Shown piece by piece: positions 1-8,028 of a DNA stretch of 36,500 nt. Under the pieces are notes generated by a model. It saw nothing but the letters and a program-made list of their open reading frames with translations. It was not told the origin of the DNA and made no database searches. Both the position numbers and the translations under genes were made by a program. The stretch covers positions 1 to 36,500 of IMG/VR virus record IMGVR_UViG_3300003872_000006; one strand, written 5' to 3'. Position 1 is the stretch's first letter. The number at the start of each line of letters is the position of its first letter. The stretch is from a virus.

Positions 1-97
1 AGCTCCATTTTAGAGCTCCAACTCCGAAGCCTTCCTCAAAATTCCGAATTCCATTGTGGGAAAATTCCATTTTCCCCTTGACAAATTCCGAAAACGG
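1..97. repeat. 97-bp direct terminal repeat, left copy
   Basis: These 97 bases are identical to the last 97 bases of the window (36404-36500). The repeat stops only because the window ends inside the late promoter, so it most likely reflects overlap of a circular assembly rather than a biological terminus. A genuine short terminal repeat cannot be excluded from sequence alone. If circular, the unit length is 36403 bp. Confidence 0.95.
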
Positions 98-123
98 AAT
101 ATAATAAAGGGTAGGGAATTCCC
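58..123 (+). promoter_or_regulatory. Late (rightward) sigma70 promoter with nested palindromes
   Basis: TTGACA at 78-83 and TATAAT at 100-105 are separated by 16 nt, both perfect consensus boxes, about 41 nt upstream of the first late gene. Three inverted repeats surround it: GGGAAAAT-TCC-ATTTTCCC (58-76), ATTCCG-AAAA-CGGAAT (85-100, filling the spacer), and GGGAATTCCC (114-123). A palindrome inside the spacer of a consensus promoter is the classic position for a repressor operator, so late transcription is probably held off early in infection. The protein that binds is not known. Confidence 0.8.
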
Positions 124-146
124 GACCCAAAACGGAGGCTATAGCC

Positions 147-554
147 ATGTGGGATTTTGAAGAAATCCAAGTCCAAGACCCAGACAGGGCCATCACAGAG
201 TTGGTCTCCACAGACCCAGTCGGATTTCTCATGAAATCCAGCGACTTTGAAGAGCGTCTTTCAAAAGTCCTCGGAATAGACATCTCAGAACTCAGGGCAC
301 TTGAAAAGCAGGGCTACCTCGAAAGGCTTATTTCCACTTCATTCTTCGCAGTCTCAATGAAGGCTCTGGAAGCCCTTGCTTACGCAATTCAGAACGGAGA
401 ACTTCCTCCCTCAGACCTCATCAGGGCTTCAACAGAACTCTCCAAAACAGCCCTCAAACTCAGCGGAAGGGACATCTCCAAACACTTAGTCCTCAATGAG
501 GAGAAGCTCCTCGAACTCCTTTCCCAAACGGAGGAAGTCGAAGATGCTCCTTGA
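147..554 (+). CDS. Hypothetical protein, candidate small terminase subunit
   Basis: This is the first gene of the late arm (135 aa), with GGAGG well placed before the ATG. The sequence is acidic and looks all-helical. Its second half (about 70-130: a run of alanine/leucine helices, a GELPPSD turn, then another helix pair) resembles the C-terminal oligomerisation region of some phage small terminases. Position four genes upstream of TerL supports a packaging role. No helix-turn-helix can be assigned with certainty. It overlaps the downstream holin start by 11 nt. TerS is therefore an inference from size, position and fold impression. Confidence 0.5.
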   Translation: MWDFEEIQVQDPDRAITELVSTDPVGFLMKSSDFEERLSKVLGIDISELRALEKQGYLERLISTSFFAVSMKALEALAYAIQNGELPPSDLIRASTELSKTALKLSGRDISKHLVLNEEKLLELLSQTEEVEDAP

Positions 555-996
555 TCTCCTCAAGTCCTTAGGATCGGAGATCCTTGATCTCATAGATCAA
601 TCCATAGAGGACAAAGACCTCAAGCAGAAACTTAAGGCAGAGATCCAAAAGTCCCTCCTTGATAGATCCCTGGAACTCACTCGAATTCAGGGCGAAATCA
701 TAAAGTCCGAAGCCCAGTCCGAAAGTTTCCTCACAAGGAACTGGAGACCCCTCACAATGCTGACCTTCACTTCCCTCATGGTCGCAGATTGGCTCGGATT
801 TACAGCTCCAAATCTAACTCCAGAACTCAAGATGAAGCTTTTCGACATAATTCACTTGGGTCTCGGAGGTTACGTAGTCGGAAGATCTTTTGAGAAGGTC
901 CTTCCCAAAGTCGCTGAGGCTTTCTCCCAAAGAAAGCCTAAACGCAAGACCTACAGGATAGTTGGAAGTGCTGACGAAGAGGAGGAGCTCCTGTGA
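544..996 (+). CDS. Holin, 3TM (GTA_holin_3TM-like)
   Basis: A 150-aa protein starting at the ATG at 544, preceded by GGAGG at about 530-534; the longer upstream reading has no ribosome site. Residues 1-60 form an amphipathic charged helix. Residues 64-118 hold the hydrophobic part, beginning with RNWRPLTML, the hallmark of the 3TM holin family found in gene transfer agents and many phages, followed by a second segment around 98-113. The tail is basic then acidic. It would form the inner-membrane lesion that lets the endolysin out. It lies far from the endolysin (17808-18254), next to packaging genes, and a second small membrane protein sits beside the endolysin, so which one times lysis is open. 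Confidence 0.75.
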   Translation: MLLDLLKSLGSEILDLIDQSIEDKDLKQKLKAEIQKSLLDRSLELTRIQGEIIKSEAQSESFLTRNWRPLTMLTFTSLMVADWLGFTAPNLTPELKMKLFDIIHLGLGGYVVGRSFEKVLPKVAEAFSQRKPKRKTYRIVGSADEEEELL

Positions 997-1006
997 CTTC
1001 CTTTGA

Positions 1007-1025
1007 ATGTCAAACGGTTTTACAT
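1007..1025. promoter_or_regulatory. Dispersed palindrome copy 1 (variant arm)
   Basis: The core reads ATGTCAAAC-G-GTTTTACAT, one mismatch in the right arm. Outer half-sites are CTT (1001-1003) and GAG (1029-1031) at the fixed 3-nt distance. It fills the gap after the holin gene, and its right flank runs into the Shine-Dalgarno of the next gene. Confidence 0.9.
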
Positions 1026-1041
1026 TCGGAGGTCGGAAGGG

Positions 1042-1263
1042 ATGGCTAAGCCCAAAAAGAAATGGATACAATCTGCCATCAAGAGGGAAGGTCGAATAAC
1101 TGCCCTCTGCAGACTCAAAGGCTATAGGTCCGTCACCAAAGAGTGCCTCGAAAAGCTCAAAGCCACAGCCAAACGCACAAAGGACCGTTCCCTCATGTCT
1201 GCAGTCAATCTCGCCTACAGGTTCAAGTACGGAGACCTTTCCAAAAGGAGGGCAAAGTCATGA
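1042..1263 (+). CDS. Small basic phage protein, function unknown
   Basis: A 73-aa, Lys/Arg-rich protein. The ATG at 1042 is chosen because GGAGG at 1028-1032 is 9 nt upstream. An in-frame TTG at 1003 would translate palindrome copy 1 and has no ribosome site. The N-terminus (KKKWIQSAIKREGRIT) resembles the start of small basic proteins common in podovirus packaging modules. It could bind DNA or RNA, but no family can be named with confidence. Its stop overlaps the next ATG (ATGA), indicating coupled translation. Compare the 80-aa basic protein at 2969-3211, which holds the equivalent position on the other side of TerL. Confidence 0.7.
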   Translation: MAKPKKKWIQSAIKREGRITALCRLKGYRSVTKECLEKLKATAKRTKDRSLMSAVNLAYRFKYGDLSKRRAKS

Positions 1264-1481
1264 CAGATCCCAAAGCTCCTATACAGTTCAACTTCAACAT
1301 CTCTCCATCACAGACCCCTTCACAAACTCCTTCAGGACCCCAATCTCCCCAACCCCAATCTCCCCAAATCCCCCTCACCCTCAAAGAAACCATCGCCTTC
1401 ATCTCCGAAGCCTCTTCCTCCTACAGGAGAGCCAAGTCTAAGTGGCAAACAATCCTCAACTCACTGGAGGTCCTTCCCTAA
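1260..1481 (+). CDS. Small Pro/Gln/Ser-rich protein, function unknown
   Basis: A 73-aa protein with a low-complexity first half (PSQTPSQTPSGPQSPQPQSP repeats, residues about 17-37) and a helical second half (LKETIAFISEASSSYRRAKSKW). GGAGG precedes the ATG at 1260. It overlaps both neighbours by a few bases (ATGA with the gene before, TAATG with TerL after), so it is tightly coupled to terminase expression. A short disordered arm plus one helix could be a terminase or portal accessory factor; that is a guess from position. Confidence 0.6.
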   Translation: MTDPKAPIQFNFNISPSQTPSQTPSGPQSPQPQSPQIPLTLKETIAFISEASSSYRRAKSKWQTILNSLEVLP

Positions 1482-2911
1482 TGCTTGACCAAGTCCTTTC
1501 CAAACTCAAATCCAAACTCTTCTTCTGGAGGAAAAATCCCATTTCCTTCGTCCGTGAAGTCCTCGGAGCGGAGCCCACACATCATCAGGCAGAGTTCCTC
1601 TCCTCCCTTCCCAAAGGAAGACAGTTCGCAATCCGTTCTGGTCACGGAACAGGCAAATCCGCAGTCCTTTCCTGGACCATAATCTGGTTCCTCCTCACCC
1701 ATCCCTGTTCCAAAGTCCTTTGCACAGCCCCTTCCAGAAGACAGCTCTTTGACATCCTCTGGGCAGAGGTCTACCACTGGATCTCCCACGCCCGCCTTCC
1801 AGAACTCACCTCCATCCTCCAGATCCAAACAGAAATAATCAGAGTAGGTCAGCGTAAGGACTGGTTCGCAAGAGCTGCGGCAGTCTCAGTCCAACAAACC
1901 CCTGAGGAACAAGCAGAACTCCTCGCAGGTTACCACGCAGAGCACATCTGCGTAATCGTTGACGAAGCTTCTGGCGTCCCAGACCCAGTCTTCAGACCCC
2001 TCGAAACCTATTCCACCCAACCCTCCTCAAAGATCATCCTCGCAGGTAACCCCACCAGAAACGAGGGTTACTTCTTCAGGGTCTTCAACGACCCTTCCTT
2101 TGGAACCTCTTTCAAGAAGTTCCATTGGAAGTCCACAGAAAGTCCTCTCGTTGACAGCCAGTGGGTAGAGGAGATGAAGTCCCGCTACGGAGAGGACAGT
2201 CCAGAGTTCCTCATCAGGGTTCTGGGCGAATTCCCTCCCTCAACCACAGACAGACTCATCCCAGAAACCCTGGTCAGAAGACAGATCTACGAGGGAGAGC
2301 CTCCCATAGATCCTTCCATCCCAGCCATCTGGGGCATAGACATAGCCCACCAAGGCACTTCCGAAACAGCTATAGTCTCCAGAAGAGGTCCTTACGTTGA
2401 CCTTGCCAAGTCCAGATTTGGCTTGGACTCAGTCCAAGCCACAGAATGGATACTCTCAGAACTCAACCAATACAAATATCCTATCAAAGCCATCTGCATA
2501 GATTGTTCTGGGGGCTGGGGAGTAGGTGTCGCAGACACCCTAAAGCGGGTCCTTGGTCCTTTAGTAATCCCAGTCAATTTCGGATGGTCTTCCCAATTCG
2601 AGGAATTCCTCTACCTCCGTGACGAACTCTGGTTCGCAATCAGGAACAACCTCGAAAGAGGTTCTCTCTTCCTTCCTCCGAACGAAAAGCTCATCTCCCA
2701 GCTCACCTCAGTCAACGCTGTCTCCCAAGCCAAATATTTCCGTCTCGAACAGAAAAAGTCCATGCGTTCCAGAGGCATCCAAAGTCCAGATCTCGGAGAC
2801 GCTCTTGCACTCACATTCTACCTCGAACCAGGTGCTGTCTTCGATCCTCTCACTTCCCTTCCTCGCCAAAAGCCCAGAACCCGCTACGCAAGATCATGGA
2901 GGACCGTGTAA
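1481..2911 (+). CDS. terL: Terminase large subunit
   Basis: The 476-aa packaging motor ATPase/nuclease. Start at ATG 1481, with TGGAGG 10 nt upstream. Walker A is SGHGTGKS (53-60) and Walker B VIVDEAS (158-164) with the catalytic Glu at 162. The coupling motif region follows at about 187-191 (LAGNP). The RNase H-fold nuclease carries acidic residues at D287 (WGIDIAHQG), D341 (AICIDCSGG) and a late Asp in the DLGDALALTF segment (about 450-461). Length and order of domains are complete. It would translocate DNA through the portal encoded at 3208-4950 and cut the concatemer. Together with a P22-type portal this suggests headful packaging, which is inference. Confidence 0.95.
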   Translation: MLDQVLSKLKSKLFFWRKNPISFVREVLGAEPTHHQAEFLSSLPKGRQFAIRSGHGTGKSAVLSWTIIWFLLTHPCSKVLCTAPSRRQLFDILWAEVYHWISHARLPELTSILQIQTEIIRVGQRKDWFARAAAVSVQQTPEEQAELLAGYHAEHICVIVDEASGVPDPVFRPLETYSTQPSSKIILAGNPTRNEGYFFRVFNDPSFGTSFKKFHWKSTESPLVDSQWVEEMKSRYGEDSPEFLIRVLGEFPPSTTDRLIPETLVRRQIYEGEPPIDPSIPAIWGIDIAHQGTSETAIVSRRGPYVDLAKSRFGLDSVQATEWILSELNQYKYPIKAICIDCSGGWGVGVADTLKRVLGPLVIPVNFGWSSQFEEFLYLRDELWFAIRNNLERGSLFLPPNEKLISQLTSVNAVSQAKYFRLEQKKSMRSRGIQSPDLGDALALTFYLEPGAVFDPLTSLPRQKPRTRYARSWRTV

Positions 2912-2921
2912 AATGCTGACA

Positions 2922-2940
2922 ATGTCAAACGGTTTGACAT
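2922..2940. promoter_or_regulatory. Dispersed palindrome copy 2 (perfect)
   Basis: Perfect core ATGTCAAAC-G-GTTTGACAT with outer CTG (2916-2918) and CAG (2944-2946), both at exactly 3 nt. It occupies the 57-nt gap between TerL and the next gene, upstream of the AAGGAGGT ribosome site. Confidence 0.95.
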
Positions 2941-2968
2941 CTCCAGCACGTAAAGGAGGTGCTTCCTA

Positions 2969-3211
2969 ATGACAGGTCGCAAACGTGTCCCAGAAGCAGT
3001 CGAACACATGGTAGCTGCTCTCATCTCCAAAGGTATGTCTCGTGAAAGAGCCTGGGCAACCGCAGTCGCACGTGCCCAACAGCTCGGATACCTCAAAAAA
3101 GGCACAATCGACCTCACAAAGAAGGGCAAATCCTGGAACTCCAAGCACCTCAAAGAACCCAAGCCCGTTCGCAAAAAGAAAGTCCTCACAGCTCTCGGGA
3201 GGTTGAAATGA
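2969..3211 (+). CDS. Small basic protein between TerL and portal
   Basis: An 80-aa protein with an AAGGAGGT ribosome site. The N-terminal half (VEHMVAALISKGMSRERAWATAVARAQQLGYL) reads as a short helical domain of the kind annotated in phages as small TerL/portal-neighbour proteins. The C-terminal half is Lys-rich and probably disordered. It overlaps the portal start by 4 nt (ATGA). No catalytic motif is visible. A nucleic-acid or portal-binding accessory role is plausible from charge and position only. Confidence 0.7.
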   Translation: MTGRKRVPEAVEHMVAALISKGMSRERAWATAVARAQQLGYLKKGTIDLTKKGKSWNSKHLKEPKPVRKKKVLTALGRLK

Positions 3212-4950
3212 TAGAAGAGACCAAAATCCTTTCTTGGTTCTCTGAAGCCCTTCCCAGATGGCAAGGTTGGAGATCCAGAGCCTATGCCGACAGAGCCTAC
3301 TACGAGGGCAAGCAATGGTCTCCTTCCGAAGCCGAGGAACTAAAGAACCTCGGTCAGCCCGTCATCACAGTCAATCACCTCTGGAGCAAAATCAACTCCC
3401 TTGTCGGAATGATGCTCCAGCAACAGCCCACAATAAAATGCCTTCCCAGAGGAAGAGCTGACACCGTCATAGCTTCCATAGCCACCTCAGTCATCCGTTA
3501 CGTCTTCGACGTAAATCAGCTCAACTCCATTCTCACTGACGTAGCTACAGACATGCTCACCACAGGCGTTGGCTGGGCGGAGGTCAGGATATCCCCCTTC
3601 CTCAACCAAGACCCAATCTCCATAGAATACGTCCCCTTCGACGAAGTCATCTGGGACCCTCTCAGTCGCAAAACAGACTTCTCTGACGCCCGTTTCCTCT
3701 TCCGTGGCAGGTGGACAGAACGGGAAACCCTCCTTACTCACTTCCCAGAGGCAGAAAAAGCCCTCTCCACCCCCTACATCCCCATCCCCTCCGATGTAGG
3801 AGACCCTTCCATCTGGTTCAACACAGAACGTGACATGGTCTTTGTCCTCGAGTGCCAATACAAGTCCTTCGAAGAAACAGAGGTCGTCTGGGACGGGCTT
3901 CAAGCCGAAAGATACATCCCCGAACTCCATGACCTCCTCATATCCTCAGGCATAGTCCAGCACAGAATCATGACCATTCCTATAGTCCGCAGAGCCATAA
4001 TCATCAACGGAAAGGTCATCCTCGACGAGCCTCTCCCATACTCCTTCCAAGGCTTCACCCTTGTTCCTTTCGTAGCCCACAGAATTTCCTCAGGCAGTAC
4101 TGACCAAGGTCTCCCTCTCTCCTTGGTCTCCATAGTCCGTGATATCCAAGACGAAATCAACAAGCGGAGATCCAAAACCCTTCACTATCTCCAGTCAAAA
4201 CGGGTCATAGCTCCCGAAGGAGCAATTCCCAATCCAGACGAATTCATGGAGGAACTTCGCCGTCCTGACGCATTCCTCACTTACTCAGGCAGGTTCTCTC
4301 CCGACCTCATCCGCATAGAGGACGACCTCCAACTTTCTGCCCAACATTTCACCTTAATGCAGGAAGCCATCAACGAACTCTCCCTCATCACAGGCATCTA
4401 CCCCGACTTCCTTGGTCAGCCCACAAACGCCAGAACAGGAGCTGCCCTCAGAGTCAGAATTCTCCAATCCCAGAACTCAGTCCAAAGATACTTCTCAGCC
4501 ATAGAGCGTGGCATAAAGAACATCGCCGAGAGAACCCTCGCCCTCATAAAGCAATACTACTCCCCAGAACGCATTCAGCAAATAGTAGACTTCTTCGCCG
4601 ACTTCAGAACCCCCATCCAGTTCTCCCAAGACACTGTCCAAGTCCGAAACACTCTTGCTTCACTTCGTGCAGACATCATAGTCAAGGTCACCCAGGGAGG
4701 CTTCACAGAACGCCAAGAACAGCTCGTCCAACTCGTAGAACTCATGAAAGTCCTTCCTCCAGAACTTGTTGCCCTTTCCATAGACGTTCTCATAGATGCT
4801 TTTGACCTCCCCCAAAAGGAGGTCATCAAAGAACGCCTTGCACTTTTAATCAGAGCCCAGCTTCAGCAACAACAAGAACCTGCAAATGTCAAACCGTTTG
4901 ACACCAACAGTACAGGAGGTGAGAGCAATGGAGCACAAGGATCCAGCTAA
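3208..4950 (+). CDS. Portal protein (P22-type)
   Basis: A 580-aa protein whose opening matches the P22 portal family: an N-terminal helix with a YYEGKQW segment (about 30-36), then GQPVITVNHLWSKINSLVGMMLQQQP (about 48-73), the conserved NxxxxxVxxLVGxxxxxxP signature. The middle (about 120-300) is the beta-rich wing and the later part (300-500) the stem/crown helices, including the GxTNARTGAALRVR-like segment near 410. It forms the dodecameric ring through which TerL packs DNA and to which connector proteins bind. The last about 25 residues are Gln/Gly/Ser-rich, and part of them (NVKPFDT) is encoded by palindrome copy 3, so that tail is dispensable for fold. Confidence 0.93.
   Translation: MIEETKILSWFSEALPRWQGWRSRAYADRAYYEGKQWSPSEAEELKNLGQPVITVNHLWSKINSLVGMMLQQQPTIKCLPRGRADTVIASIATSVIRYVFDVNQLNSILTDVATDMLTTGVGWAEVRISPFLNQDPISIEYVPFDEVIWDPLSRKTDFSDARFLFRGRWTERETLLTHFPEAEKALSTPYIPIPSDVGDPSIWFNTERDMVFVLECQYKSFEETEVVWDGLQAERYIPELHDLLISSGIVQHRIMTIPIVRRAIIINGKVILDEPLPYSFQGFTLVPFVAHRISSGSTDQGLPLSLVSIVRDIQDEINKRRSKTLHYLQSKRVIAPEGAIPNPDEFMEELRRPDAFLTYSGRFSPDLIRIEDDLQLSAQHFTLMQEAINELSLITGIYPDFLGQPTNARTGAALRVRILQSQNSVQRYFSAIERGIKNIAERTLALIKQYYSPERIQQIVDFFADFRTPIQFSQDTVQVRNTLASLRADIIVKVTQGGFTERQEQLVQLVELMKVLPPELVALSIDVLIDAFDLPQKEVIKERLALLIRAQLQQQQEPANVKPFDTNSTGGESNGAQGSS
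4886..4904. promoter_or_regulatory. Dispersed palindrome copy 3
   Basis: Core ATGTCAAAC-C-GTTTGACAC (one terminal mismatch) with outer CTG (4880-4882) and CAG (4908-4910). It lies inside the 3' end of the portal gene, in frame, just upstream of the AGGAGGT ribosome site of the scaffold gene. Here the site was accommodated by coding sequence because there is no intergenic gap. Confidence 0.9.
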
Positions 4951-5833
4951 GGAGCTTGAGGAAATAATCTCCCAAATGCAATCTGCCCAAACCCAGGACG
5001 AAGTGGCTTCTCTCCTCTCTGGTCTTTCTGACGACCAGATAGCCCAGATCATTTCCAAAGAGGAAGAAGAAACCTCCTCTTCGTCAGCGCCCCTTGAACA
5101 GCCTACCTCCGCAGAGCCCTCCCTCTCCACTCCCACCGAGGAGGAGACCCCTGAGGTCTCCTCCACTTCTCAAGAACCTCCCCAAGAGCCTCAAGAAGAG
5201 CCTTCCCCAGAACCTTCCCCAGAGCCCTCAGAAGAGCCTTCAGACCCGATCCTTTCCGACCCCGTCCTCAAACACCTCTCCCTCATGTCCCCCGAAGAAC
5301 GCGTCCAATGGGCAGTCCAAAACGGACACCTCGGAGTTATAAAACTCATGGAGCTCCAACGCATAGAGCTCGAACAGAAGCTCCAAGACCTCCAGAGAGC
5401 CTCAGCCCAGCCAGTTCTCGACCAAATCCTCTCCGAATGGGCTGAAGCCCACTCAGACATACTCTCCGACCCTGTCCTCCGAGACGTTGCCGAAGGTCTT
5501 GACCAAGTCCTCATGGAGAGGAAAGGCAAAACCTCCTACACAGAATTCTCCCCCTCAGAGTTCAAAGCACATCTCCAAGAAATCGTAGACATCATCAACA
5601 AGCTTCGTCCTCAGACCTCCCAATCCCAGTCCCAAACCCAGCCCCAGTCCCAACCTCAGACCCAAAGAACCTCCCCCTCAATCTCAGACATCTCTGGAGG
5701 CACTCCACCTAACCCTTCCCTTCTCAACACCTTAACCCAGATTTCAGAAACAGATCCTTTGAAGTTGGAAGAGGTAATTTCAAAGATCCCTTCCAAAGAC
5801 CTTGATCAGCTCTTAGCCCAACTCGAAGAATAG
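4928..5833 (+). CDS. Scaffolding protein
   Basis: A 301-aa protein between portal and capsid, the usual place for a scaffold. The ATG at 4928 has AGGAGGT upstream; an in-frame ATG at 4886 lies inside palindrome copy 3 and lacks a ribosome site. Residues about 50-115 are a highly acidic Glu/Pro/Ser low-complexity region, 120-220 are helical, 230-260 are Gln/Ser/Thr-rich, and the last 40 residues form a helical C-terminus likely to contact the coat protein. The acidic, extended, helical make-up fits a scaffold that guides procapsid assembly and exits before packaging. A hairpin with a 10-bp stem (5140-5164) is embedded in the acidic stretch. Confidence 0.8.
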   Translation: MEHKDPAKELEEIISQMQSAQTQDEVASLLSGLSDDQIAQIISKEEEETSSSSAPLEQPTSAEPSLSTPTEEETPEVSSTSQEPPQEPQEEPSPEPSPEPSEEPSDPILSDPVLKHLSLMSPEERVQWAVQNGHLGVIKLMELQRIELEQKLQDLQRASAQPVLDQILSEWAEAHSDILSDPVLRDVAEGLDQVLMERKGKTSYTEFSPSEFKAHLQEIVDIINKLRPQTSQSQSQTQPQSQPQTQRTSPSISDISGGTPPNPSLLNTLTQISETDPLKLEEVISKIPSKDLDQLLAQLEE

Positions 5834-5846
5834 GAGGTGACGGAAA

Positions 5847-6953
5847 ATGGCTGTAACAAACATTCCTTCCACTTCTCCACTTGCAGTTAAGCTTTACTCT
5901 GTCCAGCTCTTCCAACAGTCCCTCGGACAGAGCTTTTGGATCAACAGGTTCGCAGGAGCAGAGTTCATCCAGCGTGGCAAAAGACAGGAACTCATTTCTA
6001 CCTCCCCAGAATACCCTATCCAGATCCTCAGGGACCTCCAAAAAGCCCAAGGTGACAGCGTCTCCGTAGACCTTTTCGCAGACCTCAGAGGCGACGCAGT
6101 CTACGGCGATGACAGGCTCGAAGGAAAGGAGGACAGCCTCGTAGCCTACACAGACAGGGTCAATATCGAACAGATCCGTAAGGGCGTCACTGCTGGCGGA
6201 AAGATGTCACGCAAGAGAACCAAACACGACCTTCGTCTCGAAGCAAGGACAAAACTCTCCAGATGGTTCGCCAGGTTTTTCGACGAAGCCATAACCTGTT
6301 ACCTTGCTGGCAGAAGAGGTATCTCCACAGCTCAGTGGGCTCTTCCCACTTCATGGAACGGCTTCGCAGGAAATCCCCTCCAGCCTTCAGACCCCGAACA
6401 CTCCTTCGCCGTTGACAGTCTCGGAAACATCTCCAACGTAGACACAGACGCAACCCCTTTCAAACTCAGCCACTTACTTCTCCTTGCCATGTACATATCC
6501 TCCATGGACGTTCCTCCCAACCCCATCATGGTTGACGGAGAGCCTTATTACATCGTCCTCCTCCATCCCAAGGCAGTCTACCAGCTCAAGTCCGACACTG
6601 GAGCAGGTCAGTGGTTAGACGTCCACAAACTTGCTGGTGTCAGAGGTCCTGAGAACCCCATATTCAAGGGAGTTCTCGGAGCTTACAACGGTTTCCTCCT
6701 TTACGAATACTCCAAAATCCCTGTCTACCAAGCAGGCGGAAAGACCATAGCCAATTGCCTCGTAGTCGGTGCCCAAGCCTGTGCTGTAGCCCTCGGTCAG
6801 GCAGGATCTCCCTTCGCTATCTCCTGGCACGAAGAAATGGACGACAGAGGAAACCAGCTCGTTGTCACTGCGTCAACAATTCTTGGCATAAAGAAGGTTC
6901 GTTTCAATGATAAAGACTTCGGAGTTCTCAGCTTTTATGTTGACATAACCTAA
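5847..6953 (+). CDS. Major capsid protein (N4-gp56/DUF4043 type)
   Basis: A 368-aa coat protein with a strong AGGAGGT site. The family signature is clear: an N-terminal region SLGQSFWINRFAG, then RLEGKEDSLVAYTDRVNIEQIRKGV (about 92-116) followed by GGKMSRKRTKHDLRLEARTKLSRW (about 119-142) and FFDEAITCYLAG. This matches the Phage_capsid_3 / N4-gp56 family, where the EDSL-Y-D-VNI-Q-R and GGKMSxQR blocks are conserved. It builds the HK97-fold shell. Downstream of the scaffold and upstream of a possible decoration protein, the order is canonical. Confidence 0.93.
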   Translation: MAVTNIPSTSPLAVKLYSVQLFQQSLGQSFWINRFAGAEFIQRGKRQELISTSPEYPIQILRDLQKAQGDSVSVDLFADLRGDAVYGDDRLEGKEDSLVAYTDRVNIEQIRKGVTAGGKMSRKRTKHDLRLEARTKLSRWFARFFDEAITCYLAGRRGISTAQWALPTSWNGFAGNPLQPSDPEHSFAVDSLGNISNVDTDATPFKLSHLLLLAMYISSMDVPPNPIMVDGEPYYIVLLHPKAVYQLKSDTGAGQWLDVHKLAGVRGPENPIFKGVLGAYNGFLLYEYSKIPVYQAGGKTIANCLVVGAQACAVALGQAGSPFAISWHEEMDDRGNQLVVTASTILGIKKVRFNDKDFGVLSFYVDIT

Positions 6954-6969
6954 TTAAGGAGGTAGTTAG

Positions 6970-7365
6970 ATGGCAGTAATCACAGCTCCAGGACATGACG
7001 TAGAAGGTGCTCTTGCGGCTTCTGTAGCCGTTACAGCTACCAGGGCCAGCTACACAATAACAGAGTCTGAAGCACCAGGAGATGTTATCCTTCTCAGAAA
7101 AATGCCAGCAGGTGCGTCCTTTCTCCTCATCGCAAGCTACAACGGAGGAGGTGCTATTTCTGGAGCCTTTGTCCTTGCCAGAGAAGACGGAACTATAGTC
7201 TCTACTTTACTTTCTGGAATAGGTCTAACTGGAGTCTTCCAGATTCAAGGCACAGTTCCAGAGGAAGATCTCTACTTTGCAGTTCGGGTTGACAAACCTC
7301 CGAACGCTGGAGACGCAGGCACAGTCATGATGACCACTGTCTTCTACCAGTTCGGAGAGCCGTGA
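6970..7365 (+). CDS. Possible capsid decoration protein
   Basis: A 131-aa protein right after the capsid gene with AAGGAGGT upstream. The sequence is rich in Ala, Val, Thr and Gly with alternating hydrophobic residues, suggesting a small all-beta fold. There are no cysteines or catalytic motifs. Size, composition and position fit a head decoration or stabilisation protein. No specific family is recognised, so this is a positional inference. Confidence 0.5.
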   Translation: MAVITAPGHDVEGALAASVAVTATRASYTITESEAPGDVILLRKMPAGASFLLIASYNGGGAISGAFVLAREDGTIVSTLLSGIGLTGVFQIQGTVPEEDLYFAVRVDKPPNAGDAGTVMMTTVFYQFGEP

Positions 7366-7372
7366 CCTGCAA

Positions 7373-7391
7373 ATGTAAAACGGTTTGACAT
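7373..7391. promoter_or_regulatory. Dispersed palindrome copy 4 (variant arm)
   Basis: Core ATGTAAAAC-G-GTTTGACAT (C to A in the left arm) with outer CTG (7367-7369) and GAG (7395-7397). It fills the 39-nt gap between two late genes, and its right flank merges with the GGGAGG ribosome site. Confidence 0.9.
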
Positions 7392-7404
7392 CGGGAGGCT
7401 GTAG

Positions 7405-8028
7405 ATGGCTACTTACCTTCAACTCCTTTCGGACTTACAGGCAGAGGCTGGCACCCTTCCAGACAACATCCCCTTCCTCATCAGGGAGGTTGAGGACGAG
7501 CTCTGGCAAGAACTTTACTTCTGTGCCCCAGAGCAAGTCTACACAATAACTGTCCCTGCAGGTTCAGACACAGCCTCCCTTCCTCCTTCCTTTCCAAGCT
7601 TCCTCCAAATCAAGTCCCTCCTCAGCCCAGAAGGTCACCCTCTCAGACGCACATCCAAATCCCAGTTCTCCCGTCTAAAGCTCCAAGACGCAGTCCCTCC
7701 CCTCTTCATCTTCTCATGGTCTCCTTTAGAACCCACCATATCAGTCTGGAAGCCTCCAGCCCAAGACTCAGACCTCCTCCTCATAGTTTACGAACGCCAG
7801 TCCCCAATCCGAGACGGAGACACAGAAATCACAAAATTCTTTCTAGGCGAAGGCTACAACGTCCTCAAATACGCAGTCCTCTACCGCAGAATTTTCAACC
7901 CAGACAAATGGCAGATGTGGAAATCCAGGTTTTCCGAGGCTTTCTTAGCCCTTATATCTCACAAAACAAGACAGCGTTTATCGCTGTCGGGAGGTAGTGC
8001 AATTGTCCCCAGATACAGTGATCAATGA
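7405..8028 (+). CDS. Head-tail connector/adaptor protein
   Basis: A 207-aa protein whose first 40 residues (YLQLLSDLQAEAG... LIREVEDELWQEL) form the helical opening typical of phage adaptor proteins that dock under the portal. It is followed by a beta-rich core (about 45-130) and a C-terminal helical segment with many aromatic and basic residues. Position after the capsid genes and before the hub fits a portal-proximal adaptor ring. No catalytic residues are expected. Confidence 0.6.
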   Translation: MATYLQLLSDLQAEAGTLPDNIPFLIREVEDELWQELYFCAPEQVYTITVPAGSDTASLPPSFPSFLQIKSLLSPEGHPLRRTSKSQFSRLKLQDAVPPLFIFSWSPLEPTISVWKPPAQDSDLLLIVYERQSPIRDGDTEITKFFLGEGYNVLKYAVLYRRIFNPDKWQMWKSRFSEAFLALISHKTRQRLSLSGGSAIVPRYSDQ